Source of the DNA: a bacterium
GTDB lineage: Bacteria > JAUVQV01 > DATDCY01
DNA length: 10,713 nucleotides
Direction of reading: 5' to 3'
Assembly (NCBI GenBank): GCA_036524115.1
Contig: DATDCY010000289.1
Location: forward strand, 1-10,713
Positions 1 to 6,933 of this stretch are shown piece after piece (within the stretch, counting starts at the first letter, position 1; the number at the start of each line of letters is the position of its first letter). A model generated the notes under the pieces. It was not told the origin of the DNA. It ran no database searches and worked only from the letters and a program-made list of their open reading frames with translations. The translations under genes and the position numbers were made by a program.

Positions 1-34
1 ACCTATGGATCCGCGCCTGCGCGCGGATCTGGAA
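1..34 (+). repeat. 34-bp direct repeat, copy 1, containing a perfect hairpin
   Basis: This copy matches 103-136 at 33 of 34 positions; the only difference in the 34 bases apart from the last base is A5 versus G107, and the final base also differs (A34 versus G136), so the strict count is 32 of 34. Inside it, 8-16 (GATCCGCGC) and 21-29 (GCGCGGATC) form a perfect 9-bp inverted repeat around the 4-base loop CTGC. The copy may extend left of the window edge. Confidence 0.85.
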
Positions 35-205
35 ACAGCGCGAGATCGGCGCATGAGCGCGAATCCGGAAGGACGGCAATGCGTGGTGATCGACCAGTCT
101 GCACCTGTGGATCCGCGCCTGCGCGCGGATCTGGAGCGGGACATCGGGAATCTGCCCGACCCGCGCACCGCTGCGGCAACCGGCACGGCCGGCGCCTCGG
201 CGTAG
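2..205 (+). CDS. C-terminal end of an unidentified protein (5' end outside window)
   Basis: The frame is open from the left edge of the window to a TAG at 203-205, so this is probably the tail of a longer gene. I do not recognise a family. The visible 67 residues are polar and rich in Arg, Asp and Ala, with no membrane segment. They contain the peptide DPRLRADLE twice, 34 residues apart, encoded by near-identical 34-bp DNA copies, and end in a low-complexity Ala/Thr/Gly tail. The next gene begins 31 bp downstream with its own ribosome binding site and no obvious promoter in between, so the two are probably co-transcribed. An internal ATG at 5-7 could make this a short stand-alone ORF of 66 codons, but no ribosome binding site can be judged there because the window starts 4 bases earlier. 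Confidence 0.45.
   Translation, partial: PMDPRLRADLETARDRRMSANPEGRQCVVIDQSAPVDPRLRADLERDIGNLPDPRTAAATGTAGASA
103..136 (+). repeat. 34-bp direct repeat, copy 2, containing a perfect hairpin
   Basis: Second copy of the 1-34 repeat, offset by exactly 102 bp (34 codons), so the reading frame is kept and both copies encode DPRLRADLE. The hairpin arms are at 110-118 and 123-131. The DNA between the copies and after the second copy does not resemble each other, so this is not a simple 102-bp tandem duplication. Confidence 0.85.
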
Positions 206-236
206 CTCAACACCCGCAAGGGAGAAGGAAGGAACG

Positions 237-785
237 ATGAAGACGAAGCTCATCACGACAGTGGTCCTGGCAGCAACTCTCGGTCTGGGCGGCGCGGCCC
301 GGGCGGCGACCGACTGCGGCTCCTGCGAGCACGAGAAGGCCGCTGTCCAGGTGGCCCAGTCGGGACACGAGTCCATGGCCGGGCACGACATGAAGAAGAT
401 GGAAGGGAACCGCCACGGCACCAGGATCCGGGAGGCGAAGGTCGAGGGCTTCACGATCGAGTACTACCTGATCGACATGAGGGAGATGGCGAAGAGCCAG
501 GAGCACATGGGCCACGAGACGGGCATGGCGAAGATGAAGTCGCATCACCTCATGACCTACGTCACCGGCGCCGACGCGAAGCCCGTGACCGACGCGAAGG
601 TCGGCTATCTGATCGTCGGCGCCGGCGGGGCGGAGCAGAAGGCGATGGCCATGGCCATGGACGGCGGCTACGGGGCGGACGTTGACCTGACGGCAGCCGG
701 GCCGGACAAGGTCACGGTGAAGATCGTCGCGGGGGCCAAGACGCTGCTGGACGAGTTCACCTACCCGGTGCCGAAGCAGAAGTAG
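237..785 (+). CDS. secreted His/Met-rich protein, probable periplasmic metal-binding protein
   Basis: A 182-residue protein. It starts at ATG 237 behind a purine-rich ribosome binding site (221-233). Residues 1-23 form a classical signal peptide with a likely Ala-Arg-Ala cleavage site, so the mature protein should be periplasmic. It begins with C27-G-S-C30-E-H32, which is not a heme c site because the His is one residue too far. Two clusters follow: H44, M47, H50, M52, M55, H60, and then M81, M84, H90, M91, H93, M97, M100, H103, H104, M106. The last 80 residues look like a small beta-sandwich, with a further run at M137, M139 and M141. His/Met clusters of this kind often bind copper or other soft metals in the periplasm. 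The metal is an inference. The fold resembles YtkA/FixH-type beta domains only loosely. No enzyme motif is visible. Confidence 0.75.
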   Translation: MKTKLITTVVLAATLGLGGAARAATDCGSCEHEKAAVQVAQSGHESMAGHDMKKMEGNRHGTRIREAKVEGFTIEYYLIDMREMAKSQEHMGHETGMAKMKSHHLMTYVTGADAKPVTDAKVGYLIVGAGGAEQKAMAMAMDGGYGADVDLTAAGPDKVTVKIVAGAKTLLDEFTYPVPKQK

Positions 786-794
786 CGCGGTACC

Positions 795-827
795 CGCCGG
801 CGCCGGTCCCCGCGGCCGGCGCCGGCG
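795..827 (+). terminator. strong GC hairpin after the His/Met-rich gene
   Basis: Arms 795-806 and 816-827 are perfectly complementary over 12 bp around a 9-base loop, starting 9 bases after the stop codon. No T-run follows, so it may be an attenuating or mRNA-protecting hairpin rather than a full intrinsic terminator. Its position between a stop codon and a candidate promoter suits a transcript boundary. Confidence 0.5.
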
Positions 828-853
828 CTCGCTCCCAAGGCGCCGGGGGCGCA

Positions 854-882
854 TTGACGCGGGAAACGCGACGGCCTACCCT
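854..882 (+). promoter_or_regulatory. candidate sigma70-type promoter for the CHASE-PAS sensor
   Basis: TTGACG at 854-859 (5 of 6 to the -35 consensus) is separated by exactly 17 bp from TACCCT at 877-882, which keeps the key T, A and final T of the -10 box. The start would fall near 889, about 35 bases before the ATG at 924. The weak -10 box makes this tentative. Confidence 0.38.
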
Positions 883-923
883 CAAAGTCGCTCGGCGGGC
901 GAGAGTTGGGGGGGCGCTTCAGG

Positions 924-2648
924 ATGAGATCGCCACTGAGATTCGCGCTGGGCGTCGTCGTTGCTGGCGCCCTCGCCACCGCGGTCTGGTTCGCGGGGGC
1001 CCGCCACCTGCTGGTGGATTCCTTCGAGGGGAAGTTCGCCGCCGACGTCTCGACGCGGGCCAGGATCATCGAGGAGAAGCTCGACAAGGCACTCGTCATC
1101 TCCCGGGCCGTTGCGGGTTTCATCGAGACGGTCGGCGAGGTCGATCGCGGCGCCTTCCTCTCCTTCGCCGACCAGTTCCCCGGGGAGGACGCGGGACTCA
1201 TCGCACTGGCTTTCGTGCCCCGGGTGCGCGCCGGCGAGCGCGCGACGTTCGAGGCGAAGGCGCGCCGCCTCCTGGGCCGGGACGACTACGAGCTCTACGA
1301 GGGGGCGCCCGGCAAGGGCCGCCAGCGGCTCGGCGAGCGCCCGGAGTACTACCCGGTCCTCTTCACGAACACGCGCGATCCCGGGGCGCTCGTGGTCCTC
1401 GGCTACGACATCGGCTCCTCGCCGGTCCGCCGCGCCGTGCTGGAGGAGGCCGGGGACACCGGGTCGCCGGTCGTCTCCGAGCGGGTGGTTCTCGCCGGGA
1501 AGCCGGGCGTCTTCGGCTTCGTGGTCTTCGCGCCCGTCTACGAAAGGGAGGCGCCGAGGTCGACGCCGGCGCAGCGCCAGGCCGCCCTGCGGGGGTTCGT
1601 GCAGGCGATCTTCAACCCGGACGAGCTGATCGGCGCCGCGCTCCGGACGACAACGCCGGTGGGACTGCCGTTCGGCCTCCTGGACCTCTCGGCGTCGCCG
1701 GACGGGCAGGTCATCGCCTCTTGGACCGCGCGCCTCCCGTCTGCCGGGACCTGGCGGTCGCTGCTCATCCCGGCCACGGTCCGCGGCCGCGCCGAGTTCC
1801 CGTTCGCCGGGAGGCGGTGGGGGATCGAGGTCCGCCCGAATGCGGCGTACCTCGGGAACACCTACCCGGTCGCCCAGTGGTTCGTCCTGCCGATCGGCAC
1901 GGTGCTGACGCTCGTGCTCGCCGCGTACGTTCACACGGTGCTCTCGCGGCGGGAAGCGCTGGTCGCCCTCAACGAGGCCCTCGGGTCGGAGATCACCAAG
2001 CGCGGGCGCGTCGAGGAGGAGCTGCGGGCGTCCGAGGAGAAGTACCGCGTCGTCGCCGACAACACCTACGACTGGGAGTTCTGGCTCGACCCGCAGGGCG
2101 CCTTCCTCTACTCCTCGCCCTCGTCCGCGCGGATCACCGGCTACGGCACGGAGGAGTTCATGGCGGACCCCGGACTGCTGGAGCGGATCATCGTCCTCGA
2201 GGACGGCGAGCTCTTCGCCCGCCACCGCCGCGAGGTGACGGTCGCGCCGGCGCATGCCGAGATCTCGTTCCGGATCCGGCGCCGCGACGGGGCGGTCCGC
2301 TGGATCGACCACGTCTGCCAGCCCATCCACGACGGCGCGGGGCGCTTCATCGGCACGCGCGGCAGCAACCGGGACGTCACGGAGAAGAAGCGCGCCGAGG
2401 AGGAGCGCGAGCGGCTGATCGCGGAGCTGCGGCAGGCGCAGCGCAGCATCCGCACGCTCGAGGGCATCCTGCCCATCTGCTCCTCGTGCAAGAAGATCAG
2501 GGACGAGCAGGACCGCTGGGTCCAGGTCGAGTCCTACGTCACGCGGCACTCGACCGCGGAGTTCTCCCACAGCATCTGCCCGGAGTGCCTGAGGAAGCTC
2601 TATCCCGAGTACGCGCAGCGCCTGGAGCGGCGCCCGCCGGAGGACTGA
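924..2648 (+). CDS. membrane CHASE-PAS sensor with C-terminal Cys4 module, no catalytic output domain
   Basis: A 574-residue protein. I chose ATG 924 because a G-run (908-914) lies at ribosome-binding distance; the frame is also open from a TTG at 906. Order of parts: membrane segment 1 at about residues 7-25; a periplasmic CHASE-type ligand domain at about 35-260, with the typical PEYYPVLFTN (140-149) and GYDIGSS (from 160); membrane segment 2 at about 319-341; a cytoplasmic PAS/PAC domain at about 370-490 (starting SEEKYRVVADNT); and a coiled linker. The last 60 residues carry ILPICSSCKKIRD with C519 and C522, and SICPECLRKLYPEY with C552 and C555. This small CxxC-x29-CxxC module recurs at the end of PAS and receiver proteins in deltaproteobacteria and related groups, and could bind zinc or an iron-sulfur centre. 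There is no HisKA, ATPase, GGDEF or EAL domain, so the signal must pass to a partner. The stop lies 85 bp before the cytochrome-porin gene. Confidence 0.85.
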   Translation: MRSPLRFALGVVVAGALATAVWFAGARHLLVDSFEGKFAADVSTRARIIEEKLDKALVISRAVAGFIETVGEVDRGAFLSFADQFPGEDAGLIALAFVPRVRAGERATFEAKARRLLGRDDYELYEGAPGKGRQRLGERPEYYPVLFTNTRDPGALVVLGYDIGSSPVRRAVLEEAGDTGSPVVSERVVLAGKPGVFGFVVFAPVYEREAPRSTPAQRQAALRGFVQAIFNPDELIGAALRTTTPVGLPFGLLDLSASPDGQVIASWTARLPSAGTWRSLLIPATVRGRAEFPFAGRRWGIEVRPNAAYLGNTYPVAQWFVLPIGTVLTLVLAAYVHTVLSRREALVALNEALGSEITKRGRVEEELRASEEKYRVVADNTYDWEFWLDPQGAFLYSSPSSARITGYGTEEFMADPGLLERIIVLEDGELFARHRREVTVAPAHAEISFRIRRRDGAVRWIDHVCQPIHDGAGRFIGTRGSNRDVTEKKRAEEERERLIAELRQAQRSIRTLEGILPICSSCKKIRDEQDRWVQVESYVTRHSTAEFSHSICPECLRKLYPEYAQRLERRPPED

Positions 2649-2733
2649 GCGGGGCCGCAGGAGGCGCCATAACAGACACGGCGGCGCACGCAGCGCTCGA
2701 CGTTCTTCTGCACGACGTGCAAAGGGAGGCTCC

Positions 2734-4197
2734 ATGGACAGAACAGCGCGCGGATTTCGCCCGGTTCTCCTGCTGTCGTTGTCGGCTGGCCTGATCGTGA
2801 TCGCCGCCGCCCGTCCCGCCGGGGCGGTTCCGATCTTCGCCCGGAAGTACCAGACCTCCTGCCAGACGTGCCACGTGATCTTCCCGAAGCTCAACGCTCA
2901 CGGCGAGGCGTTCCGGCTGAACGGCTACCGCATGCCCGCCGGGCACGAAAAGGAGGAGCCCGTCAAGGAGAAGCCCGTCGCCCTGGGCGCCGAGGCCGAC
3001 AAGCGCCTCTGGCCGGCGGCGGTGTACCCGACCGACATCCCCGGCACCGTTCCGCTCGCCGTGAACGTGAAGCTGGCGACGGTCCTGACCTCGGGCCCGG
3101 GCGGCAGGCGCACCTCGTTCGAGTTTCCCCAGGAGGTCAATCTCTTCACCGCCGGAACGCTCGGAGATGCCTTCAGCTTCTTCGGCGAGGTGACCTACGC
3201 GGAGCGCCCCGACAGCGGCAGCGACGTCGAGATCGAGCACGCGCAGCTGCAGGTCAACTCCCCCTTCGGCCCCGAGCACCTCGTCAATTTCAAGATCGGG
3301 AAGTTCGCGCCCGACCTGGACGCCGGCGTCCAGGAGATGTGGCTCATGACCGACAACGGCATCGGCACGATCTTCTCCTACAACCCGATCGGGTTCCACG
3401 GCGGGACCGGCCTCTCCGACAAAGGCGGCATCAGCCTGCCGGCGAACGTCAAGGGCATCGAGATCTACGGCGTGGCGGCGCACCGGCTCTTCTACACGAT
3501 CGGCGCCTGCAACGGGATGGGCCCGGGGGCGACCGGCGAGACGGCCGACGGCAACAACCGCCGGGACTATTACGCGCGCGTCGACTACAAGTTCGGTGGC
3601 ATGGGGCTCGACGGCTCGGAGAGCGGCGGGGAGGGCGGTGAGATGGCCGGCATGGCAGGAATGGCCGGCACGGCCGACATGCCGGCCATGAGTGGCGAGG
3701 CGCACGCCTCCAAGAACTGGCGCGAAAGCTCCCTGCGCGTCGGCCTGCTCGGCTATACCGGCGACGGGTCGAAGATAGACTTCGCGGTTGCCGACGCCTC
3801 GGGTAACCCCTTCACGATGCAGGACCGGCGCTACAACCGCATCGGTCTCTTCGCTTCGTGGTACTTCCGGGATCTCAACGTCTTCGGCGTCGCCCTCCAC
3901 GGCACCGACCGGCTGCGGCTGCTCGACAGCCAAACCAGCGCCAGGATCGACGAGACCACCCGCGGCTACGACGCCTGGTTCGCCCAGGCCGACTATGTCC
4001 TGACCCCGGCGCTCCAGGGCTCGGTGCGCTACGAGAATCTCGATGCCGCAGATTCGCACGCCGATACGCTGCAGTTCCTGAACCTGAATCTCAGCGTGCT
4101 CGTGCGCGCCAACATCAAAGTGATGCTCGAGTATCGCGCCGACCTCGGGGACACGCAGGACTACAGCGTCGCCGGGGTGGTGCGGTTCGCCATCTGA
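2734..4197 (+). CDS. Cyc2-like fused outer-membrane cytochrome c-porin
   Basis: A 487-residue protein with a ribosome binding site at 2724-2729. Residues 1-31 are a signal peptide ending Ala-Gly-Ala. Right after cleavage comes FARKYQTSCQTCH, with heme c site C43-x-x-C46-H47, followed by FPKLNAHGEAFRLNGYRMP; H56, M67 or H71 could be the distal heme ligand. From about residue 100 to the end, alternating hydrophobic/polar strands with Asp/Gly-rich turns indicate a beta-barrel. The order of signal peptide, one CxxCH and barrel, and the overall length, are those of Cyc2 and related fused cytochrome-porins, which move electrons across the outer membrane; Cyc2 itself oxidises Fe(II). Which substrate this one uses cannot be read from the sequence. 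Residues 303-323 are a Met-rich insertion (M304, M307, M310, M315, M318, H323) in a probable loop. The barrel ends VRFAI, so the usual terminal Phe is two residues in. A multi-subunit MtrAB-type conduit is excluded, since only one heme site is present. Confidence 0.75.
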   Translation: MDRTARGFRPVLLLSLSAGLIVIAAARPAGAVPIFARKYQTSCQTCHVIFPKLNAHGEAFRLNGYRMPAGHEKEEPVKEKPVALGAEADKRLWPAAVYPTDIPGTVPLAVNVKLATVLTSGPGGRRTSFEFPQEVNLFTAGTLGDAFSFFGEVTYAERPDSGSDVEIEHAQLQVNSPFGPEHLVNFKIGKFAPDLDAGVQEMWLMTDNGIGTIFSYNPIGFHGGTGLSDKGGISLPANVKGIEIYGVAAHRLFYTIGACNGMGPGATGETADGNNRRDYYARVDYKFGGMGLDGSESGGEGGEMAGMAGMAGTADMPAMSGEAHASKNWRESSLRVGLLGYTGDGSKIDFAVADASGNPFTMQDRRYNRIGLFASWYFRDLNVFGVALHGTDRLRLLDSQTSARIDETTRGYDAWFAQADYVLTPALQGSVRYENLDAADSHADTLQFLNLNLSVLVRANIKVMLEYRADLGDTQDYSVAGVVRFAI

Positions 4198-4225
4198 GGC
4201 GCGGTTCCGGGATCGGGGCCGCGCC
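4198..4225. terminator. hairpin between convergent genes, possible bidirectional terminator
   Basis: Arms GGCGCGG (4198-4204) and CCGCGCC (4219-4225) pair perfectly; as plus-strand RNA the stem extends by four more pairs (two G-U) inward, leaving a 6-base loop. It starts directly after the cytochrome-porin stop codon and ends 3 bases from the kinase stop codon on the other strand. No T-tract is present on either side. Confidence 0.45.
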
Positions 4226-4228
4226 GGC

Positions 4229-6931
4229 CTAGGCCTCGTCGGCCGGGCGGCGTCCCGCGCGGCGCGCCAGCGCCGTTTCGAGCCTCTCGAGGAGCGCCTG
4301 CAGCCGGTAGGGCTTCTGGATGAACCCGGCCAGCCCCTTGCCGATGAAGCGGTTCACCGCGTCCTGCTCGTTGAAGCCGCTCGAGAGGATCACGGGGACG
4401 GTCTCGTCGATGCGCCGCATCTCGCGGAAGGCCTCCTCGCCGCCCATGCGCGGCATCGTCATGTCGAGGATGACCGCCGCGAGCCGCCCGGCGTTGGCGC
4501 GGAAGACTTCGACGCCCTCCGCGCCGTCGCAGGCGGTGAGCACGCTGTAGCCGGCCTCCTCGAGCATCGAGCGCGTCGTCTCCCGGACCATGGGCTCGTC
4601 GTCGACGACCAGCACGGTCCCGCGCGCCCCCGCCTGGCCGGGCGCGGCTGCCGTCGCCGCCTCGGGGTGCCCGGCCGCGGGCTCGCGCGCGCCCAGCAGG
4701 GCCGGGAGGAGCACCTTGAACGTGCTCCCGCGGCCGGGCTCGCTGTAGACCTTGATCGCGCCGTGGTGCCCCCGCACGATGCCCAGCACCGCCGCCAGCC
4801 CGAGCCCGCGGCCGGTGTGCTTCGTCGTGAAGAACGGGTCGAAGATCCGCGCCCGCGTCGCCTCGTCCATCCCGGCGCCGTTGTCCGAGACCTCCACGAA
4901 CACGTGCGGGCCGGGCTCGAGCCGGTCGCTCAGCACCAGCGAGCCGAGGTAGGCCGGGTCGACGTCGATCACCCCCGTGGCCACGGTGATCGTCCCCTCC
5001 GCCTCGCCGAGCGCGTCCGAGGCGTTGGTGATCAGGTTCATCACGACCTGCCTGATCTGGGTCGCGTCGGCCTCGACCGGCGGTAGATCGGCCGCGAGGT
5101 GGTAGCGCACCGTGGCCCTCTTGGAGACGACGGTGGCGAGCAGGTGCCCGATCTCCTCGACGACCCGCGAGAGGTTGATCGGCTCGACCACGAAGCGCCC
5201 CTTCCCGGAGTACGCCAGCATCTGGTTCGTCAGGTCCGCCGCCCGCTGCGCCGCGCGGTCCACGGACTTGAGGAAGGGGCGGGCGGGCGACTCCGGCGCC
5301 GTCTTCGCCAGCGCGAGGTCCGTGTTGCCGAGGATGCCCATGAGCAGGTTGTTGAAATCGTGGGCGATGCCGCCGGCGAGGATGCCGAGGCTCTCCATCT
5401 TCTGGGTCTGCTGGATGCGCTCCTCGAGCCGACGGCGCTCGGCCTCCGCCTTCTTCTGCTCGGTCGTGTTCTCGACCAGTTCGATGAAGCCGTGCGCCGC
5501 GCCGTCGGGACCGAGCACGGGGAAGGCCTGGATCCGCACCGAGAGCGCGCTGCCGTCGGGACGGACCACGCTCCTCTCGACGACGGCCTTCTTCCGCGTC
5601 GCGATGGCCACCGCTCCCGGGCAGTCCGGACAGACCGCGCTGCGGCCGTGCACCGCCGCGTAGCAGAGCTTGCCGGTGGCGTCCTGCCCGGGCTCCCGGA
5701 CCAGCCGGCGGTGGGCCGCGTTCGCCATGACGATCCGGAACCGGGTGTCGATGAGCGTGATGCCGTGGTCGATGTTCTCGACCAGGGTCCGATACCGCGC
5801 CTCGCTCTCGCGCAGCGCCTCCTCGGCGCGCCGGCGCGCCGTGATGTCGCGGACGACCTCGATGCCGCCCGTGATCCGGCCGTCCGGATCGCGCAGGAGC
5901 GACGTCGAGACCTCGACGTCGAGGGCGCCGGCCGGGGTCCGCAGGGTCCTGCCCTCCGTGCAGCCGGTCCCCTCGCGGAAGGAGCGCGCGAGCAGGCACT
6001 CCTCCACGCCGCTGGGGCGCATGGCGGCGCACGACTCGCCCGCGTGCTCGCCGACCATCGCGCGGTGCGCGGGGTTCTGGTAGAGCACCCGGTGGTCGGG
6101 CCCCTCGATGCCGATGCCGTCGCCGATGGCCGTCAGGATCCCCTCGCTCCGCGTCTTCTCCTCCGTCGCCTGGCGCAGCAGCTCGCCCCAGAACGCCCAG
6201 ATGAAGAACGGGATCGCCCAGATGCCGAGATTGTGGCGGACCGGCGCGAAGAGCCCGCGGTACGCGGCGTCGCCGAGGGAGAGGTTGATGAGCATCAGGA
6301 ATTCGTCGAGGAAGATGAAGACGAAACCCGCGTAGACCGCGGGCTGCACCTTTCGCGTCGTGGGGGCGGCCGTCGCCAGCCGCGCGACGACGAAGCCCAT
6401 GAAGACGAAGGCGGCGAGCCGGAACGCGAAATCGCCCCAGAACAGGCCGAACCGCGCGCCACCCGCGAGCATCTCGGGATGACTGTCGAGGAAGCGGACC
6501 CACAGGGGCGCCGTGATCAGATACAGCGCGACGAAGGCGCCGACGCCGGCGCGCAGGTAGGTCCGACCGGCGTTCTTCCCCGGGAGGTAGTAGCGCAGGT
6601 ACGCAAAGCCGAGGATGACGCGCCCGATGTCCGTGAGCGCGTGCTCGAGCGGCGGGAAGACGCGGTAGGAGAGCAGGGGCGGGAACCAGCCGCGCCAGGC
6701 GCCGTACTCCATGAGGAACATCACCGCCTCGCGGGCGCCGCCGACCGTCGCGGCCACCGCGATCGTCAGGTCGCGCCTGTCCCGCAGCCGGCCGTACTGC
6801 TGGTAGGCGACGGCGCAAAGCCCCGCCCAGAAGAAGAGCGCCAGCAGGAAGCGGACGGCGTTGTTCCCCGGGTCCTCGCCGCCGCCTCCAAATTGCTCGA
6901 GTAGATATAGTAACTCGTTTGTCACAATCAC
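4229..6931 (-). CDS. hybrid sensor histidine kinase with 7 membrane segments, two PAS domains and receiver
   Basis: A 900-residue protein. The start is GTG 6931; a second GTG two codons in is an alternative, and no ATG occurs before residue 71. Residues 24-256 hold about seven hydrophobic segments. PAS 1 covers about 262-365 and contains C301, C312 and C324. PAS 2 covers about 378-492 and contains C423-Y...H428-G...C434-P-D-C437-P. HisKA follows with phospho-acceptor H524 in GGIAHDFNNLL, then the ATPase with N-box (N632, N636), DNGAGMD (683-689), FDPFFTTK (698-704) and GRGLGL (707-712). After an Ala-rich linker comes the receiver domain at about 771-890 with acidic pair D777/D778, phospho-acceptor D823 and conserved K873-P874. 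All catalytic residues are present. No response regulator gene adjoins it, so the attached receiver may pass phosphate to a separate partner. The ligand is unknown; the Cys-rich PAS domains could sense redox state or bind metal. The gene converges on the cytochrome-porin gene with a 31-bp gap. Confidence 0.92.
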   Translation of the reverse strand: MIVTNELLYLLEQFGGGGEDPGNNAVRFLLALFFWAGLCAVAYQQYGRLRDRRDLTIAVAATVGGAREAVMFLMEYGAWRGWFPPLLSYRVFPPLEHALTDIGRVILGFAYLRYYLPGKNAGRTYLRAGVGAFVALYLITAPLWVRFLDSHPEMLAGGARFGLFWGDFAFRLAAFVFMGFVVARLATAAPTTRKVQPAVYAGFVFIFLDEFLMLINLSLGDAAYRGLFAPVRHNLGIWAIPFFIWAFWGELLRQATEEKTRSEGILTAIGDGIGIEGPDHRVLYQNPAHRAMVGEHAGESCAAMRPSGVEECLLARSFREGTGCTEGRTLRTPAGALDVEVSTSLLRDPDGRITGGIEVVRDITARRRAEEALRESEARYRTLVENIDHGITLIDTRFRIVMANAAHRRLVREPGQDATGKLCYAAVHGRSAVCPDCPGAVAIATRKKAVVERSVVRPDGSALSVRIQAFPVLGPDGAAHGFIELVENTTEQKKAEAERRRLEERIQQTQKMESLGILAGGIAHDFNNLLMGILGNTDLALAKTAPESPARPFLKSVDRAAQRAADLTNQMLAYSGKGRFVVEPINLSRVVEEIGHLLATVVSKRATVRYHLAADLPPVEADATQIRQVVMNLITNASDALGEAEGTITVATGVIDVDPAYLGSLVLSDRLEPGPHVFVEVSDNGAGMDEATRARIFDPFFTTKHTGRGLGLAAVLGIVRGHHGAIKVYSEPGRGSTFKVLLPALLGAREPAAGHPEAATAAAPGQAGARGTVLVVDDEPMVRETTRSMLEEAGYSVLTACDGAEGVEVFRANAGRLAAVILDMTMPRMGGEEAFREMRRIDETVPVILSSGFNEQDAVNRFIGKGLAGFIQKPYRLQALLERLETALARRAGRRPADEA

Positions 6932-6933
6932 GT

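Noticed and set aside
315-332. CGSCEH in the secreted protein as a heme c site
   Set aside because: The heme motif needs CxxCH; here Glu stands between the second Cys and the His, so covalent heme is not expected.
2710-2720. 11-base palindrome GCACGACGTGC before the cytochrome-porin ribosome binding site, as an operator
   Set aside because: Five-base arms are too short to stand out in GC-rich DNA and match no operator I know; no clear promoter accompanies it in 2649-2733.
854-2894. Long open frames on both strands over the CHASE-PAS gene (plus 854-2794, minus 2894-882)
   Set aside because: Their products are Arg/Gly/Pro-rich with no domain, whereas the 924-2648 frame has clear CHASE and PAS domains.
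5099-6904. A 601-codon open frame on the plus strand opposite the kinase
   Set aside because: The product is Arg/Asp/Val-rich with no motif, and the opposite strand codes for an intact histidine kinase.
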